Part shown: one piece after another, positions 1-6,101 of the stretch
How positions within the stretch are numbered: position 1 is the stretch's first letter
Layout of the letters: each line of letters begins with the position of its first letter
NCBI GenBank assembly: GCA_021813195.1
Contig: JAKALI010000172.1
Coordinates: forward strand, 1-7,719
From: Pseudomonadota bacterium
Lineage (GTDB): Bacteria; Pseudomonadota; Alphaproteobacteria; Rhizobiales; Hyphomicrobiaceae
DNA length: 7,719 bases
Direction: 5' to 3'
The notes under the pieces: model-generated
Seen by the model: only the letters and a program-made list of their open reading frames with translations
Database searches by the model: none
What the model was told of the DNA's origin: nothing
Made by a program: the position numbers and the translations under genes

Positions 1-952
1 CGCCGCTTGTCCGCGACAACACGGCGGAGAAATCCGTAACAGAATTGCCGAAACTCGATGCGTCTCCCACTCCAGAAGTGGACTCCGCGACAAAGTCGGC
101 GGAGCCAATGACCGCGCCGGAGCCACCGCCGAACGCCGCACCGGCCGCGCCGTCAAAGCCGGACGAGTACCAAGTCGACCCGGTAACCGTGTCGACGACG
201 TTCTTCGTGAAGTCGGTCGTTCCGGAATTGTAGAAGTAGCCAGAGACGTTGATGTTCGAGCAGGCCGTGGTCGCGAACTCGACGATGGCGGTCGATGCTT
301 TGCCGTAGAAGTCGATGGTAATATTGCCGTTGTTGCAGCCCACCAGACGCACCGCATTGACGCAATGCGTACCTGCGGTGAAGCCGTTGTACTTCACGTA
401 GGCATTGAAATTGTCAGCCGTCGCGGACGTCAGGATTGCACGGAGGGCCTCCTGGTTAGCCGCCCCGTCGCGCCACTCGATCGCGACCGAGCACGCGGCG
501 CCAGACACGACGATCGGGCTGACGATCTGGTCGATGTTGCAGACGCCAAGGATCGGATTGCCGGGAAGGCCGAAGGTGACGCTGGCCGCCGTGATCGTGA
601 TCGTCGCCGCGGTGCTCGTGCCGAAGGTGAAGGTCGGGCGGGAATCCCCATCACCGGCCGCGACGATCGTCACGCCTGCCACGTTCACGTTGATGCCCGC
701 TGCGGCACTCACGGTCTCGGCATGGCCGGCTGTTAGGACGATGACGTCGCCGTTGTTCGCCGTGCACTTGGCGAGCGCGTTGGCGAGCGTGTCGATCGGC
801 GAGCCCGCCGAGCCTGGATTGCCCGCGGCCCCGTAGGTCGAGTTCACGAAGTAGACATTCCCCCGCGTGACCGGGACACCGCTCATGCCCATGGTGGGAA
901 CCCCGGCGACCGTCAAGGCCGAGAGGGCGGTGGATTCGATGTCAAGAGCCAT
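1..952 (-). CDS. Beta-helix-like phage structural protein (C-terminus cut off by window edge)
   Basis: This open frame runs off the left edge, leaving 317 residues without a stop. ATG at 952 is chosen because AGGAG (959-963) lies 6 bases upstream, overlapping the stop of the endonuclease gene. Residues 32-81 read NVYFVNSTYG, then KCTANNGDVIVL and GHAETV. I recall this pattern from many phage virion-associated proteins annotated as right-handed parallel beta-helix or pectate-lyase-like. Residues 85-240 are rich in short V/I/T/N/G stretches, as expected of stacked beta-strands. From about 264 the chain is rich in Gly, Ala and Ser, which suggests a linker before a further domain outside the window. 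No signal peptide or membrane segment is visible. Its place after the capsid gene favours a head-surface fibre, decoration or spike-like role. No catalytic residues of a polysaccharide lyase can be assigned, so enzymatic activity is not claimed. Being a real gene is near certain; the exact role is not. Confidence 0.8.
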   Translation of the reverse strand, partial: MALDIESTALSALTVAGVPTMGMSGVPVTRGNVYFVNSTYGAAGNPGSAGSPIDTLANALAKCTANNGDVIVLTAGHAETVSAAAGINVNVAGVTIVAAGDGDSRPTFTFGTSTAATITITAASVTFGLPGNPILGVCNIDQIVSPIVVSGAACSVAIEWRDGAANQEALRAILTSATADNFNAYVKYNGFTAGTHCVNAVRLVGCNNGNITIDFYGKASTAIVEFATTACSNINVSGYFYNSGTTDFTKNVVDTVTGSTWYSSGFDGAAGAAFGGGSGAVIGSADFVAESTSGVGDASSFGNSVTDFSAVLSRTSG

Positions 953-961
953 GTCGGTCTC

Positions 962-1963
962 CTATGCGGTTCCGGCCGGCGGAAGCGCGGCCTGCAGATG
1001 GATGATTGCATTCCTCAGGACAGATTCACCATCGGTCGAATGCTTGGCGAGATAGATCGTCGCCGCCATGATGGAGCCGAGGTCATCATCGAAAGCGCCG
1101 AGCGCGTTGTTGCAGTGGTGGCACAGGAGCCCGCGGACGTCGCCGGTCTTGTGATCGTGGTCGACGGCGAGGCGGCTGACCTTCTTCGTGCGATGGTCGA
1201 CGCGGGTTTCCTCGCGCCTACAAATGGCGCAGGTACCATCCTGATCTTCGAACATACGGCCGTAGTCCGCCAAAGTGATACCGTAACGCTTGCGCAAATC
1301 TGCGTTGACGACGGTCTCCCGATTGTTTGCATACCATTCGCGCATGTATGCGGCGCGCGTAGATAAGGCGTCAGGATCAGTATTCCGAACCCGCGGCTCG
1401 CCCCAATAGACATTTCCAGGGCCGAACTTGGAGCTTTCGTTGAGGCGCCGGAGCCTGTGTTTGGGCGATGGGCGCGTTCCATTCATGTCCTCGACGAAAG
1501 ACCATAGATCGCGCCAGCGGTCGCAAACCTCGGAGCCGTGATACTTGAGCAGAGCATTCCAAGTCTTGTAAAGCGGATGGCGCTCACGCGCGCCCCAGTC
1601 CGAGGAGCGCGTCTGGATCACGTCCCCGTGCCGCTTCATGCGTTTGTAGTGCTTTGCGCAGAGGCCATTGGCGACGTGGACACCATCGCAGCCTTCCACC
1701 TCGCACACCTTTTCGACCTTCACGGACGGGTCGGTCGTTCCCGTCCGCTGGAGTCGATAATAGTGCATTTGGCACAGGCCTTTCGCGACGGTCTGGCGCT
1801 CGCAATCGGCCACGGAGCAAGTGCTTGGATTCGACCGCGTATCGCCAGTGAAGCCGTCGTGACGCAGGCTGCGCTGATAGTGCATCGCGCAGAGGTCCTT
1901 CGCCTTCACCATGCTGTTGCAGCCAACGACCATGCACTTCTTCCCAATCGGTATCTCTGACAT
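962..1963 (-). CDS. HNH / recombination endonuclease VII-type endonuclease with three N-terminal zinc-finger-like repeats
   Basis: Predicted DNA endonuclease of 333 residues. ATG at 1963 is preferred because GGAGG (1969-1973) lies 5 bases upstream; an in-frame ATG at 1975 would add four residues but overlaps that site. Residues 10-105 hold three copies of C-x4-C-x9-C-x2-H (C10/C15/C25/H28, C49/C54/C64/H67, C87/C92/C102/H105), probably zinc-binding and DNA-reading. Residues 129-187 (LYKTWNALL, VCDRW, FVEDMNG, GPGNVYWG) match a module seen in phage HNH proteins with the pattern W...VC.RW...F..DM...P.N..W. Residues 224-293 form an endonuclease VII-like domain: C245-x2-C248, DHDH at 268-271, RGLLC and C281-x2-C284-N285, corresponding to the zinc ligands and Asp-His/Asn active site of T4 endonuclease VII. 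It lies 65 bases after the capsid gene, and its stop overlaps the ribosome site of the next gene. A homing-type or junction-resolving function is inferred. All key residues look intact. Confidence 0.88.
   Translation of the reverse strand: MSEIPIGKKCMVVGCNSMVKAKDLCAMHYQRSLRHDGFTGDTRSNPSTCSVADCERQTVAKGLCQMHYYRLQRTGTTDPSVKVEKVCEVEGCDGVHVANGLCAKHYKRMKRHGDVIQTRSSDWGARERHPLYKTWNALLKYHGSEVCDRWRDLWSFVEDMNGTRPSPKHRLRRLNESSKFGPGNVYWGEPRVRNTDPDALSTRAAYMREWYANNRETVVNADLRKRYGITLADYGRMFEDQDGTCAICRREETRVDHRTKKVSRLAVDHDHKTGDVRGLLCHHCNNALGAFDDDLGSIMAATIYLAKHSTDGESVLRNAIIHLQAALPPAGTA
1649..1936 (-). repeat. Three tandem zinc-finger-like coding repeats inside the endonuclease gene
   Basis: The sub-regions 1880-1936, 1763-1819 and 1649-1705 each encode C-x4-C-x9-C-x2-H followed by Y and basic residues. 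The repeat period is 39 then 38 codons. Similarity is also visible in the DNA around the third Cys (for example GCGCAGAGG on the plus strand in copies 1 and 3), which suggests internal duplication. Metal binding is inferred from the residue pattern only. Confidence 0.8.
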
Positions 1964-1968
1964 CTCTG

Positions 1969-1973
1969 CCTCC
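1969..1973 (-). promoter_or_regulatory. Ribosome binding site deciding the endonuclease start
   Basis: GGAGG on the minus strand ends 5 bases before ATG 1963. The alternative ATG at 1975 shares a base with this site, and has only a weaker AAGG 9 bases upstream of it. The downstream start is therefore more likely. Confidence 0.6.
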
Positions 1974-1979
1974 ATCTTG

Positions 1980-2001
1980 TCTCTCGCCTTTATACGAGAG
2001 A
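1980..2001 (-). promoter_or_regulatory. Hairpin in the leader of the endonuclease gene, with a TATAAA box in the loop
   Basis: A perfect 7-bp inverted repeat (TCTCTCG / CGAGAGA) encloses the 8-base loop TATAAAGG on the minus strand. No T-run follows, so it is a poor intrinsic terminator. It lies just upstream of the endonuclease ribosome site. TATAAA (1989-1994) could be a -10 box, with TTGATT (2014-2019 on the plus strand, read in reverse) as -35, but the 19-base spacer is long. Roles as an RNA regulatory stem or a weak promoter are inferred. Confidence 0.4.
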
Positions 2002-2013
2002 TTTGACAGAAGC

Positions 2014-2026
2014 AATCAAAACATTA
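2014..2026 (+). promoter_or_regulatory. IHF-like binding motif between the capsid and endonuclease genes
   Basis: AATCAAAACATTA matches the integration host factor consensus WATCAANNNNTTR at every fixed position. It lies in the AT-rich 65-base gap after the capsid gene and overlaps the possible -35 box of the endonuclease. Thirteen-base motifs of this looseness do occur by chance. Confidence 0.35.
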
Positions 2027-2028
2027 GG

Positions 2029-2943
2029 CTACAACCCCGGAGTTCCGTACGTTCCATGAGGGTCAGTAAACCCTGGGACGTAGCGTTCCGTCGCCTTAAA
2101 ACGCATAGTATCCGTCTCGAAGTCGCCTTCCATCGACCGCTTGATGCCACGGCGCATCATAAGCTTGTTGCCTTCCGGGGCATCGGTGACGACGTACCAT
2201 GCCGTCGGCGAGGTGAGGCGGCTCATGTTGTACTGGCCTTCGTCGAGCAACCCCATCGACTTGATCGGGTTGACGTCGTTGTTGGCGGTGCCGGTGCGGA
2301 GGGCCGAGCGCAGGATGGTTTCGGCCTGCATGACGTTGGCCGGCGCCGTGACCAGGGCGCGGGGCTTCAACCGGATCTTCTTGCCGTTGGCGTCGACGGC
2401 CTGGCGGATCTGGATGAGCATCTGCTCGACCGAGGTCTGGGAAAGTGCCGCGGCGCTTGCCAGCTGATTCGAGTAGGAGCCCTGCACGATGGGATGGGCG
2501 CTGTTGATGAGGGAGACGCCATCACCGCCGGGGTAGGAGTTGTTGAAGGCGCGGTTGAAAACATTGGCGCACAGCGTTTCCTTCGTTTCGATCAGGGACT
2601 GCGCGAGGTGGCGCGAGTAGATCTGACCGATGCGGATGTGGTCGCCGTCCTCGACCAGAACCTGAGTCAGGGCGAAGGCGAGACCCCAGATGCGGTACTG
2701 GTAGCGCTTGGTGAAGAGCTGACCGCCGGCGGAGTAGGTGACCGGGGCACCATCCGGGAGTTCCGGCGCTGCGCTGAAGCCGAAGAGCACCGGCTCCTCG
2801 TGGTAGTTGCGCGGGATACCGGTCTGTTCGCGGAACGGACCCTTCCATTCGTCGACGCGCTGTTCGTAGACGCCGTCGAATTCTTCGTTGAGGATGGGCG
2901 ACACAATTGACTTGAATTGCGTCGAGAGCATTGGTGTGGCCAA
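2029..2943 (-). CDS. Major capsid protein (probable HK97-fold), TTG start
   Basis: Probable major head subunit, 304 residues, a usual size for phage coat proteins. The start is TTG at 2943: a perfect AGGAGG (2949-2954) lies 5 bases upstream, whereas the first in-frame ATG (2931) would be 17 bases from it. Recognisable stretches include an N-terminal segment with DEWKGPFREQ (31-40), YRIWGLAFALTQ (83-94), a helix-rich centre with LINSAHP (145-151), KPRALVTAPANV (193-204) and a C-terminal MRFKATERY near 280. I recall this arrangement from coat proteins of podovirus-like and Mu-gpT-like phages. No delta-domain cleavage site is evident, which fits use of a separate scaffold protein encoded upstream. 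The order scaffold, small structural proteins, capsid is typical of head modules. Identification rests on recalled family pattern and context, not a search. Confidence 0.85.
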   Translation of the reverse strand: MATPMLSTQFKSIVSPILNEEFDGVYEQRVDEWKGPFREQTGIPRNYHEEPVLFGFSAAPELPDGAPVTYSAGGQLFTKRYQYRIWGLAFALTQVLVEDGDHIRIGQIYSRHLAQSLIETKETLCANVFNRAFNNSYPGGDGVSLINSAHPIVQGSYSNQLASAAALSQTSVEQMLIQIRQAVDANGKKIRLKPRALVTAPANVMQAETILRSALRTGTANNDVNPIKSMGLLDEGQYNMSRLTSPTAWYVVTDAPEGNKLMMRRGIKRSMEGDFETDTMRFKATERYVPGFTDPHGTYGTPGL

Positions 2944-2948
2944 GGTAG

Positions 2949-2954
2949 CCTCCT
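2949..2954 (-). promoter_or_regulatory. Consensus Shine-Dalgarno site fixing the capsid TTG start
   Basis: AGGAGG on the minus strand is complementary to the 16S rRNA 3' end and sits 5 bases before TTG 2943. It decides the start codon and suggests strong translation despite the rare initiator. Confidence 0.8.
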
Positions 2955-2980
2955 ATTTCAACAGGTTGTCTAGCCGGCCG

Positions 2981-3574
2981 TTAGCCGATGCTGGTCTGGT
3001 AGCCACCCACGATCTGCGGGTAGGCGATGCCGACGATGAGATCCGTGTAGGCATCCCCGATCGCCGAGTTGACGCCGGGATAGAACTCCTCCAGCACCAG
3101 CTGACCCTGGCTGGAACCGACGACGCCAGCTGCAGCAGCCGTGCACTGCGAGAGGCCCACCAAGGTCGAGCCGCTGGTGAAGTTCGACAGGTTGAACTGG
3201 CTGCCGAGCAGGGCCTGCGCGACGGTGCCGTCGGCCTGGACCTGGAAGCGCATGCCCGGAACCCAGGCCGGAACGACCCAGACGAACATGTCATCGGTGG
3301 TGGAATAGGTCGCACCGGAAGGCCAGATGGAAGACGGTGTCGGCTGACCGCCGGGTGGCGTGTAGTAAACGCCCATGAAGACGCCGAAAATCTGGTCGGT
3401 CGTGGCCGTGACGGCCTGGATGGTGCCGGAACTTGCGTTCAGCTTGACCGGCTGGTTGGTGAAGATGTTGGCCCCGTAGGACTGGGCGATCCCGTTCGGA
3501 ATACGCTGCGTACGGACTGTGCCGGTGGCATCCCCGATCGGGATAAGGCCGTACGGCGAAGAAGTAGACGACAT
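2981..3574 (-). CDS. Probable head decoration / virion structural protein
   Basis: 197 residues starting at ATG 3574, with GAGG 5 bases upstream. Residues 6-18 read SPYGLIPIGDATG, then GYGANIF-like (QSYGANIFTNQPVKL, 31-45), a GVFMGVYY strand (64-71), SSIWPSG (81-87) and RFQVQADGT (109-117). I recall this SPYGL..I...ANIF..QPV....GVF.GV.Y...WP pattern from small structural proteins next to capsid genes in many environmental podovirus-like phages. It is rich in beta-strand formers and Gly/Ser/Thr and has almost no coiled-coil potential, which fits a capsid-cement or decoration protein. It lies 37 bases before the capsid gene and is presumably co-transcribed with it in large amounts. No membrane segment is seen. 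The exact location in the virion is inferred from context. Confidence 0.7.
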   Translation of the reverse strand: MSSTSSPYGLIPIGDATGTVRTQRIPNGIAQSYGANIFTNQPVKLNASSGTIQAVTATTDQIFGVFMGVYYTPPGGQPTPSSIWPSGATYSTTDDMFVWVVPAWVPGMRFQVQADGTVAQALLGSQFNLSNFTSGSTLVGLSQCTAAAAGVVGSSQGQLVLEEFYPGVNSAIGDAYTDLIVGIAYPQIVGGYQTSIG

Positions 3575-3586
3575 GGTTGCCTCACT

Positions 3587-3601
3587 GGTTAAACGTTAAC
3601 C
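3587..3601. promoter_or_regulatory. Short perfect inverted repeat ahead of the decoration gene
   Basis: GGTTAA, ACG, TTAACC: 6-bp arms around a 3-base spacer, in the 61-base gap between the 207-aa gene and the 197-aa gene, 12 bases before the latter's start. It is AT-rich and without a T-run, so it is not a terminator. It could be an operator-like site or a weak stem near the ribosome site. Function unknown. Confidence 0.3.
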
Positions 3602-3635
3602 CGTGGGCACCGCAGCCTTCTAAACCGAATCAGGA

Positions 3636-4259
3636 TTACCTGACGAAGCTCGGCATTGGCGCCCTGCGCACGATGCCAGCCATTGCGTCACCTTCGTCGA
3701 GCCTTGATCCACGTGCATCCGCTTCCTCCTTCATCGTGTCGATGGCGGAGCGGAGCTTTTCCTCCTCACCCAGGGGCAGCACGTGGTGAACCTGCTGCAT
3801 GTACCGTTCCCAGAGGCGCAAGGGGATCTTTGCGGCGATCATCTCATTGATTGCCACGCAGCCGGCGTATTCGCCCGTCTTCACCGAGGTGCTTTGCCAC
3901 GCCGGGCCGAGTTCGTCGGCGCGGATCAGCTTGTACCCGAGGCGGAGACGCTTGGCGATCGTGTCGCTCTGGTGCGTCGTGGTCAGCCAACAGACATGAA
4001 AACCTGGCATCGTCGGAAGGTCAGGCAAGACCAGCGACGTATCGAGAGAATTCGAGAACAGGGCGAAGCGCTCGTCTTCGCTCAAATCCTCAAAATGCTC
4101 TCCCATTGCGCGCTCATCGTAGGATCGGTCGTCGGAAACATCATCACGATCCAAGGCGGAGGCTTCCGAACGACCCGTGCTGCGGGGCGACCGGGACTGA
4201 CGACGCGGCCCGCGCTGGGCGCCGGCTTCTTCCGTCAATCTTTCTTCGCGCTGTACCAT
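3636..4259 (-). CDS. Conserved phage head-module protein of unknown function
   Basis: 207 residues starting at ATG 4259, with AGAGG 4 bases upstream, only 7 bases after the scaffold stop; the ribosome site abuts that stop, so translation is probably coupled. Residues 1-55 are charged, rich in Arg/Ser/Asp/Glu and probably disordered. The core (about 58-165) contains GFHVCWLTTTHQSDTIAKRL (86-105), LGYKLIRADELG, TGEYAGCVAINEM (128-140) and a helix LRLWERYMQ. A charged helix (EEEKLRSAIDTMKEEADARG) precedes the C-terminus. I recall similar proteins, always unnamed, between scaffold and capsid genes in environmental podovirus-like phages. The position suggests a role in capsid assembly or as a minor head component, but no enzymatic motif is visible. 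A real gene with high confidence; its function is not known to me. Confidence 0.75.
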   Translation of the reverse strand: MVQREERLTEEAGAQRGPRRQSRSPRSTGRSEASALDRDDVSDDRSYDERAMGEHFEDLSEDERFALFSNSLDTSLVLPDLPTMPGFHVCWLTTTHQSDTIAKRLRLGYKLIRADELGPAWQSTSVKTGEYAGCVAINEMIAAKIPLRLWERYMQQVHHVLPLGEEEKLRSAIDTMKEEADARGSRLDEGDAMAGIVRRAPMPSFVR

Positions 4260-4266
4260 GGTGCCT

Positions 4267-5511
4267 CTACTGACGTCCGCCGCTATTGGCGCGGTCGAAC
4301 TCTACATATTGGGACGCAATACTATCGAATTTTTTGCGGTTGACAATCCTACCCTCAGGATCGATCACGCCGGCCTCTTCCAGGGCCTTGCGACGCTCCG
4401 GGTTGATGCGGACCTGATTGGGTCGCGGCGCCGCCGGTGTGGTCGCCGGAGCGGCCGTCGGCGGCCCGCGGCGCTGCGGTGCCGGCTGCGGCTGCTGGGC
4501 GAAACGGGGCTGCGGTGCCTGCCGGGCAGGTTGTGCCGCCGGTGGTGCGCCGAAGCGATGGGGGATGTACCGGCTGACGCGATCTGCTAACTCGTCCCAG
4601 TATTCCGAGGTGGCCGGATCGAAGCCATCCTGCGCGACCTGATTGTCCAGCGTTAGCACCATGCGGGTGTCGTCCTCGGCGCCGGGCTGGTTGAACCACG
4701 GCAGCTCGCCGAGGAAATCCTGACTATAGGCCTGCGCCGCTGGTGATACCGGCCGTGCCGGCTGAGCGCCCGGCGCGCGCTGGCCATCATCGAAGCGGCT
4801 GGCCGGCGCCTGCGGCGCCTGCGGAGAGCGGCGGGTTTCGGCAAGGTTCCGCTCGATCTGCTCCTTGGCGCCGAGCAGCTGATAACGCTTGAAGGCGGCG
4901 TCATCGCGTTCCCGGAGATAGCGGCGGGCCGAATCGGTGTCGCCGCTGCTGAGGGCGCTGAAGTAGCGGTCCTCGGCCTCGGTGAAGGTCCGCTCCGCCG
5001 TCGCCAGTTGGGCCGCCATGGCATCGACTTGATGCTGGACCTGCGAATCGCTCAGCCGCTGCAGCTGGGGGGCGACGCTGTCGTTGAAGTTTTTGGTGAA
5101 GCCCTCCACCTGTTGCCGCAGTTCGGAAACCTCGGCGCGCAGGGCCCGGTTCTCGGCCAGCGTGCGGTCGCGGCCTTCCCGGCGGCGGCTCCGCTGCGCC
5201 CATTTCTTGTTGAACTGGGGCTGGTTCTGGTCGATCTGGCCGTCATCGTCCGTGGATTGTGGGGCGGTCGGCGCCGGTGCCGGTGCTCCGTGCTGGCCGT
5301 CATCGAAGCGCGGCAGCGGGGGCGCCGGAACCGGCTCATCATCGGAATTGACCTCGACGATCTCGAAGTGCGGCGTATTGTCCGCGGCCGGCGCGGGTGC
5401 CCGGGACGGACCACCGGAGCCCCCGAGCACATCGACGACATCATTTCCAGAACCGCCTGCGGCGTCGGAGATATCCTCTTCGGCTTCGGTAATCGGGCTG
5501 CTCTTGGCCAT
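4267..5511 (-). CDS. Probable capsid assembly scaffolding protein
   Basis: 414 residues starting at ATG 5511, with AGGAG 8 bases upstream, 17 bases after the co-chaperonin stop. The make-up is that of a scaffold: an acidic disordered N-terminus (1-95, rich in Asp, Pro and Ala), a basic patch (KKWAQRSRRREGRDR, 102-116), a long Glu/Gln/Arg/Leu-rich stretch with heptad-like Leu/Val spacing (about 117-228, likely coiled coil), a conserved-looking segment DFLGELPWFNQPGAEDDTRM (265-284), a Pro/Gln/Ala-rich linker (320-365), and a charged C-terminal end (INPERRKALEEAGVID, then KKFDSIASQYVEF). Scaffolds usually bind coat protein through a small basic C-terminal helical element; the C-terminal segment could serve here, by inference. 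No protease motif is seen, so it is not an obvious protease-scaffold fusion. RFDDGQ occurs twice (residues 68-73 and 239-244). Function is inferred from composition and position before the capsid gene. Confidence 0.72.
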   Translation of the reverse strand: MAKSSPITEAEEDISDAAGGSGNDVVDVLGGSGGPSRAPAPAADNTPHFEIVEVNSDDEPVPAPPLPRFDDGQHGAPAPAPTAPQSTDDDGQIDQNQPQFNKKWAQRSRRREGRDRTLAENRALRAEVSELRQQVEGFTKNFNDSVAPQLQRLSDSQVQHQVDAMAAQLATAERTFTEAEDRYFSALSSGDTDSARRYLRERDDAAFKRYQLLGAKEQIERNLAETRRSPQAPQAPASRFDDGQRAPGAQPARPVSPAAQAYSQDFLGELPWFNQPGAEDDTRMVLTLDNQVAQDGFDPATSEYWDELADRVSRYIPHRFGAPPAAQPARQAPQPRFAQQPQPAPQRRGPPTAAPATTPAAPRPNQVRINPERRKALEEAGVIDPEGRIVNRKKFDSIASQYVEFDRANSGGRQ

Positions 5512-5528
5512 CTGGAAATCTCCTCGGC

Positions 5529-6101
5529 TTAATCGGTGTACGCTTTGACGCTTCTGGGATCGACGGTGATCAGAGCGATGATGTCCTTGGCCTTGAAGAT
5601 AGCGAAGGTCACCTCTTCCTTGACCCTTTTCGGCACCATGCGGCCGGGACCGGCGTCGAATTCCTCACGTTCCACCTCGTGCGCCACGGTGAAGCGCTGG
5701 CCGCCGTACTGCGGGACCTCGACGTAATCACCGATCTCGAACCAGGCGCCTTCTGGCCATGGCACGTTGTGGCTGACCGGGTTGCCGTCCTCATCGCGGA
5801 AGGTGTGCGTGCTGCTGAAGCACAGCGGGCCGACGGCGACCACCTTGGCGACGCGGGTGTTGTAATACTCGGTGGCGCGGGCGTCCTGCGCCAGAAGAAT
5901 GCCGCCACGGGTCTGGGTCTTCGGCTGCCGGATCTGCACCAGCACATTGTTTCCAAACGGTTTCCGCCCCGGATCGACGACGGGGAATGCTTCCGCGATC
6001 GTGTCGTAGGAGAACTCGACGGTGTTGTTGTAGGTGGCGAAGGAGATCGGCTGGGATTCCGTGAGTGGGGCAGATGCGGCGGCGGTGCGTTTAAGGGCCA
6101 T
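5529..6101 (-). CDS. GroES-like co-chaperonin (Cpn10 family)
   Basis: 190 residues with a GroES-type fold signature. After a 46-residue N-terminal extension, KPFGNNVLVQIRQP (47-60) matches the first strand of GroES (PL.DRV.VK). KTQTRGGILLAQDARATEY (61-79) matches the mobile loop, with G66-G67-I68-L69-L70 standing for the GG-I-V-L tripeptide that binds GroEL. VAKVVAVGP (84-92) corresponds to GEV.AVG.G, FEIGDYVEVPQYGG (121-134) to the V.VGD.V.F..Y.G strand, and IFKAKDIIALI (168-178) to the C-terminal ..E.DILA.I. At 190 residues it is nearly twice the bacterial length of about 95, from the N-terminal extension and an insert near 93-118, recalling the divergent phage co-chaperonins such as T4 gp31. 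It starts at ATG 6101, overlapping the stop of the 67-aa gene by one base (TGATG), so it is translationally coupled. It probably helps host GroEL fold the capsid protein. Confidence 0.85.
   Translation of the reverse strand: MALKRTAAASAPLTESQPISFATYNNTVEFSYDTIAEAFPVVDPGRKPFGNNVLVQIRQPKTQTRGGILLAQDARATEYYNTRVAKVVAVGPLCFSSTHTFRDEDGNPVSHNVPWPEGAWFEIGDYVEVPQYGGQRFTVAHEVEREEFDAGPGRMVPKRVKEEVTFAIFKAKDIIALITVDPRSVKAYTD

Noticed and set aside
365..836. Overlapping plus-strand frames of 123 and 143 codons
   Set aside because: They lie antisense to the beta-helix-like gene, which is open through the whole left edge with a good ribosome site.
1015..1482. Minus-strand frame of 155 codons overlapping the endonuclease gene
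   Set aside because: Arg/Ser/Pro-rich shadow of the endonuclease frame, which has intact zinc and active-site residues.
1980..2001. Intrinsic terminator after the capsid gene
   Set aside because: The stem is followed by CAAGATGG on the minus strand, not a T-run, and the stem is only 7 bp.
1584..2015. Minus-strand frame of 143 codons crossing the endonuclease leader
   Set aside because: It reads the zinc-finger repeats out of frame and would destroy them; Arg-rich and without motif.
2056..2910. Long plus-strand open frame (284 codons) opposite the capsid gene
   Set aside because: It is the mirror of the capsid frame in GC-rich DNA, without a ribosome site or protein-like composition; the minus frame has a clear family pattern and ribosome site.
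2888..3592. Plus-strand open frame of 234 codons
   Set aside because: It spans two minus-strand genes and their gap, is rich in Arg/Gly/Asp as antisense frames usually are, and has no coherent motif.
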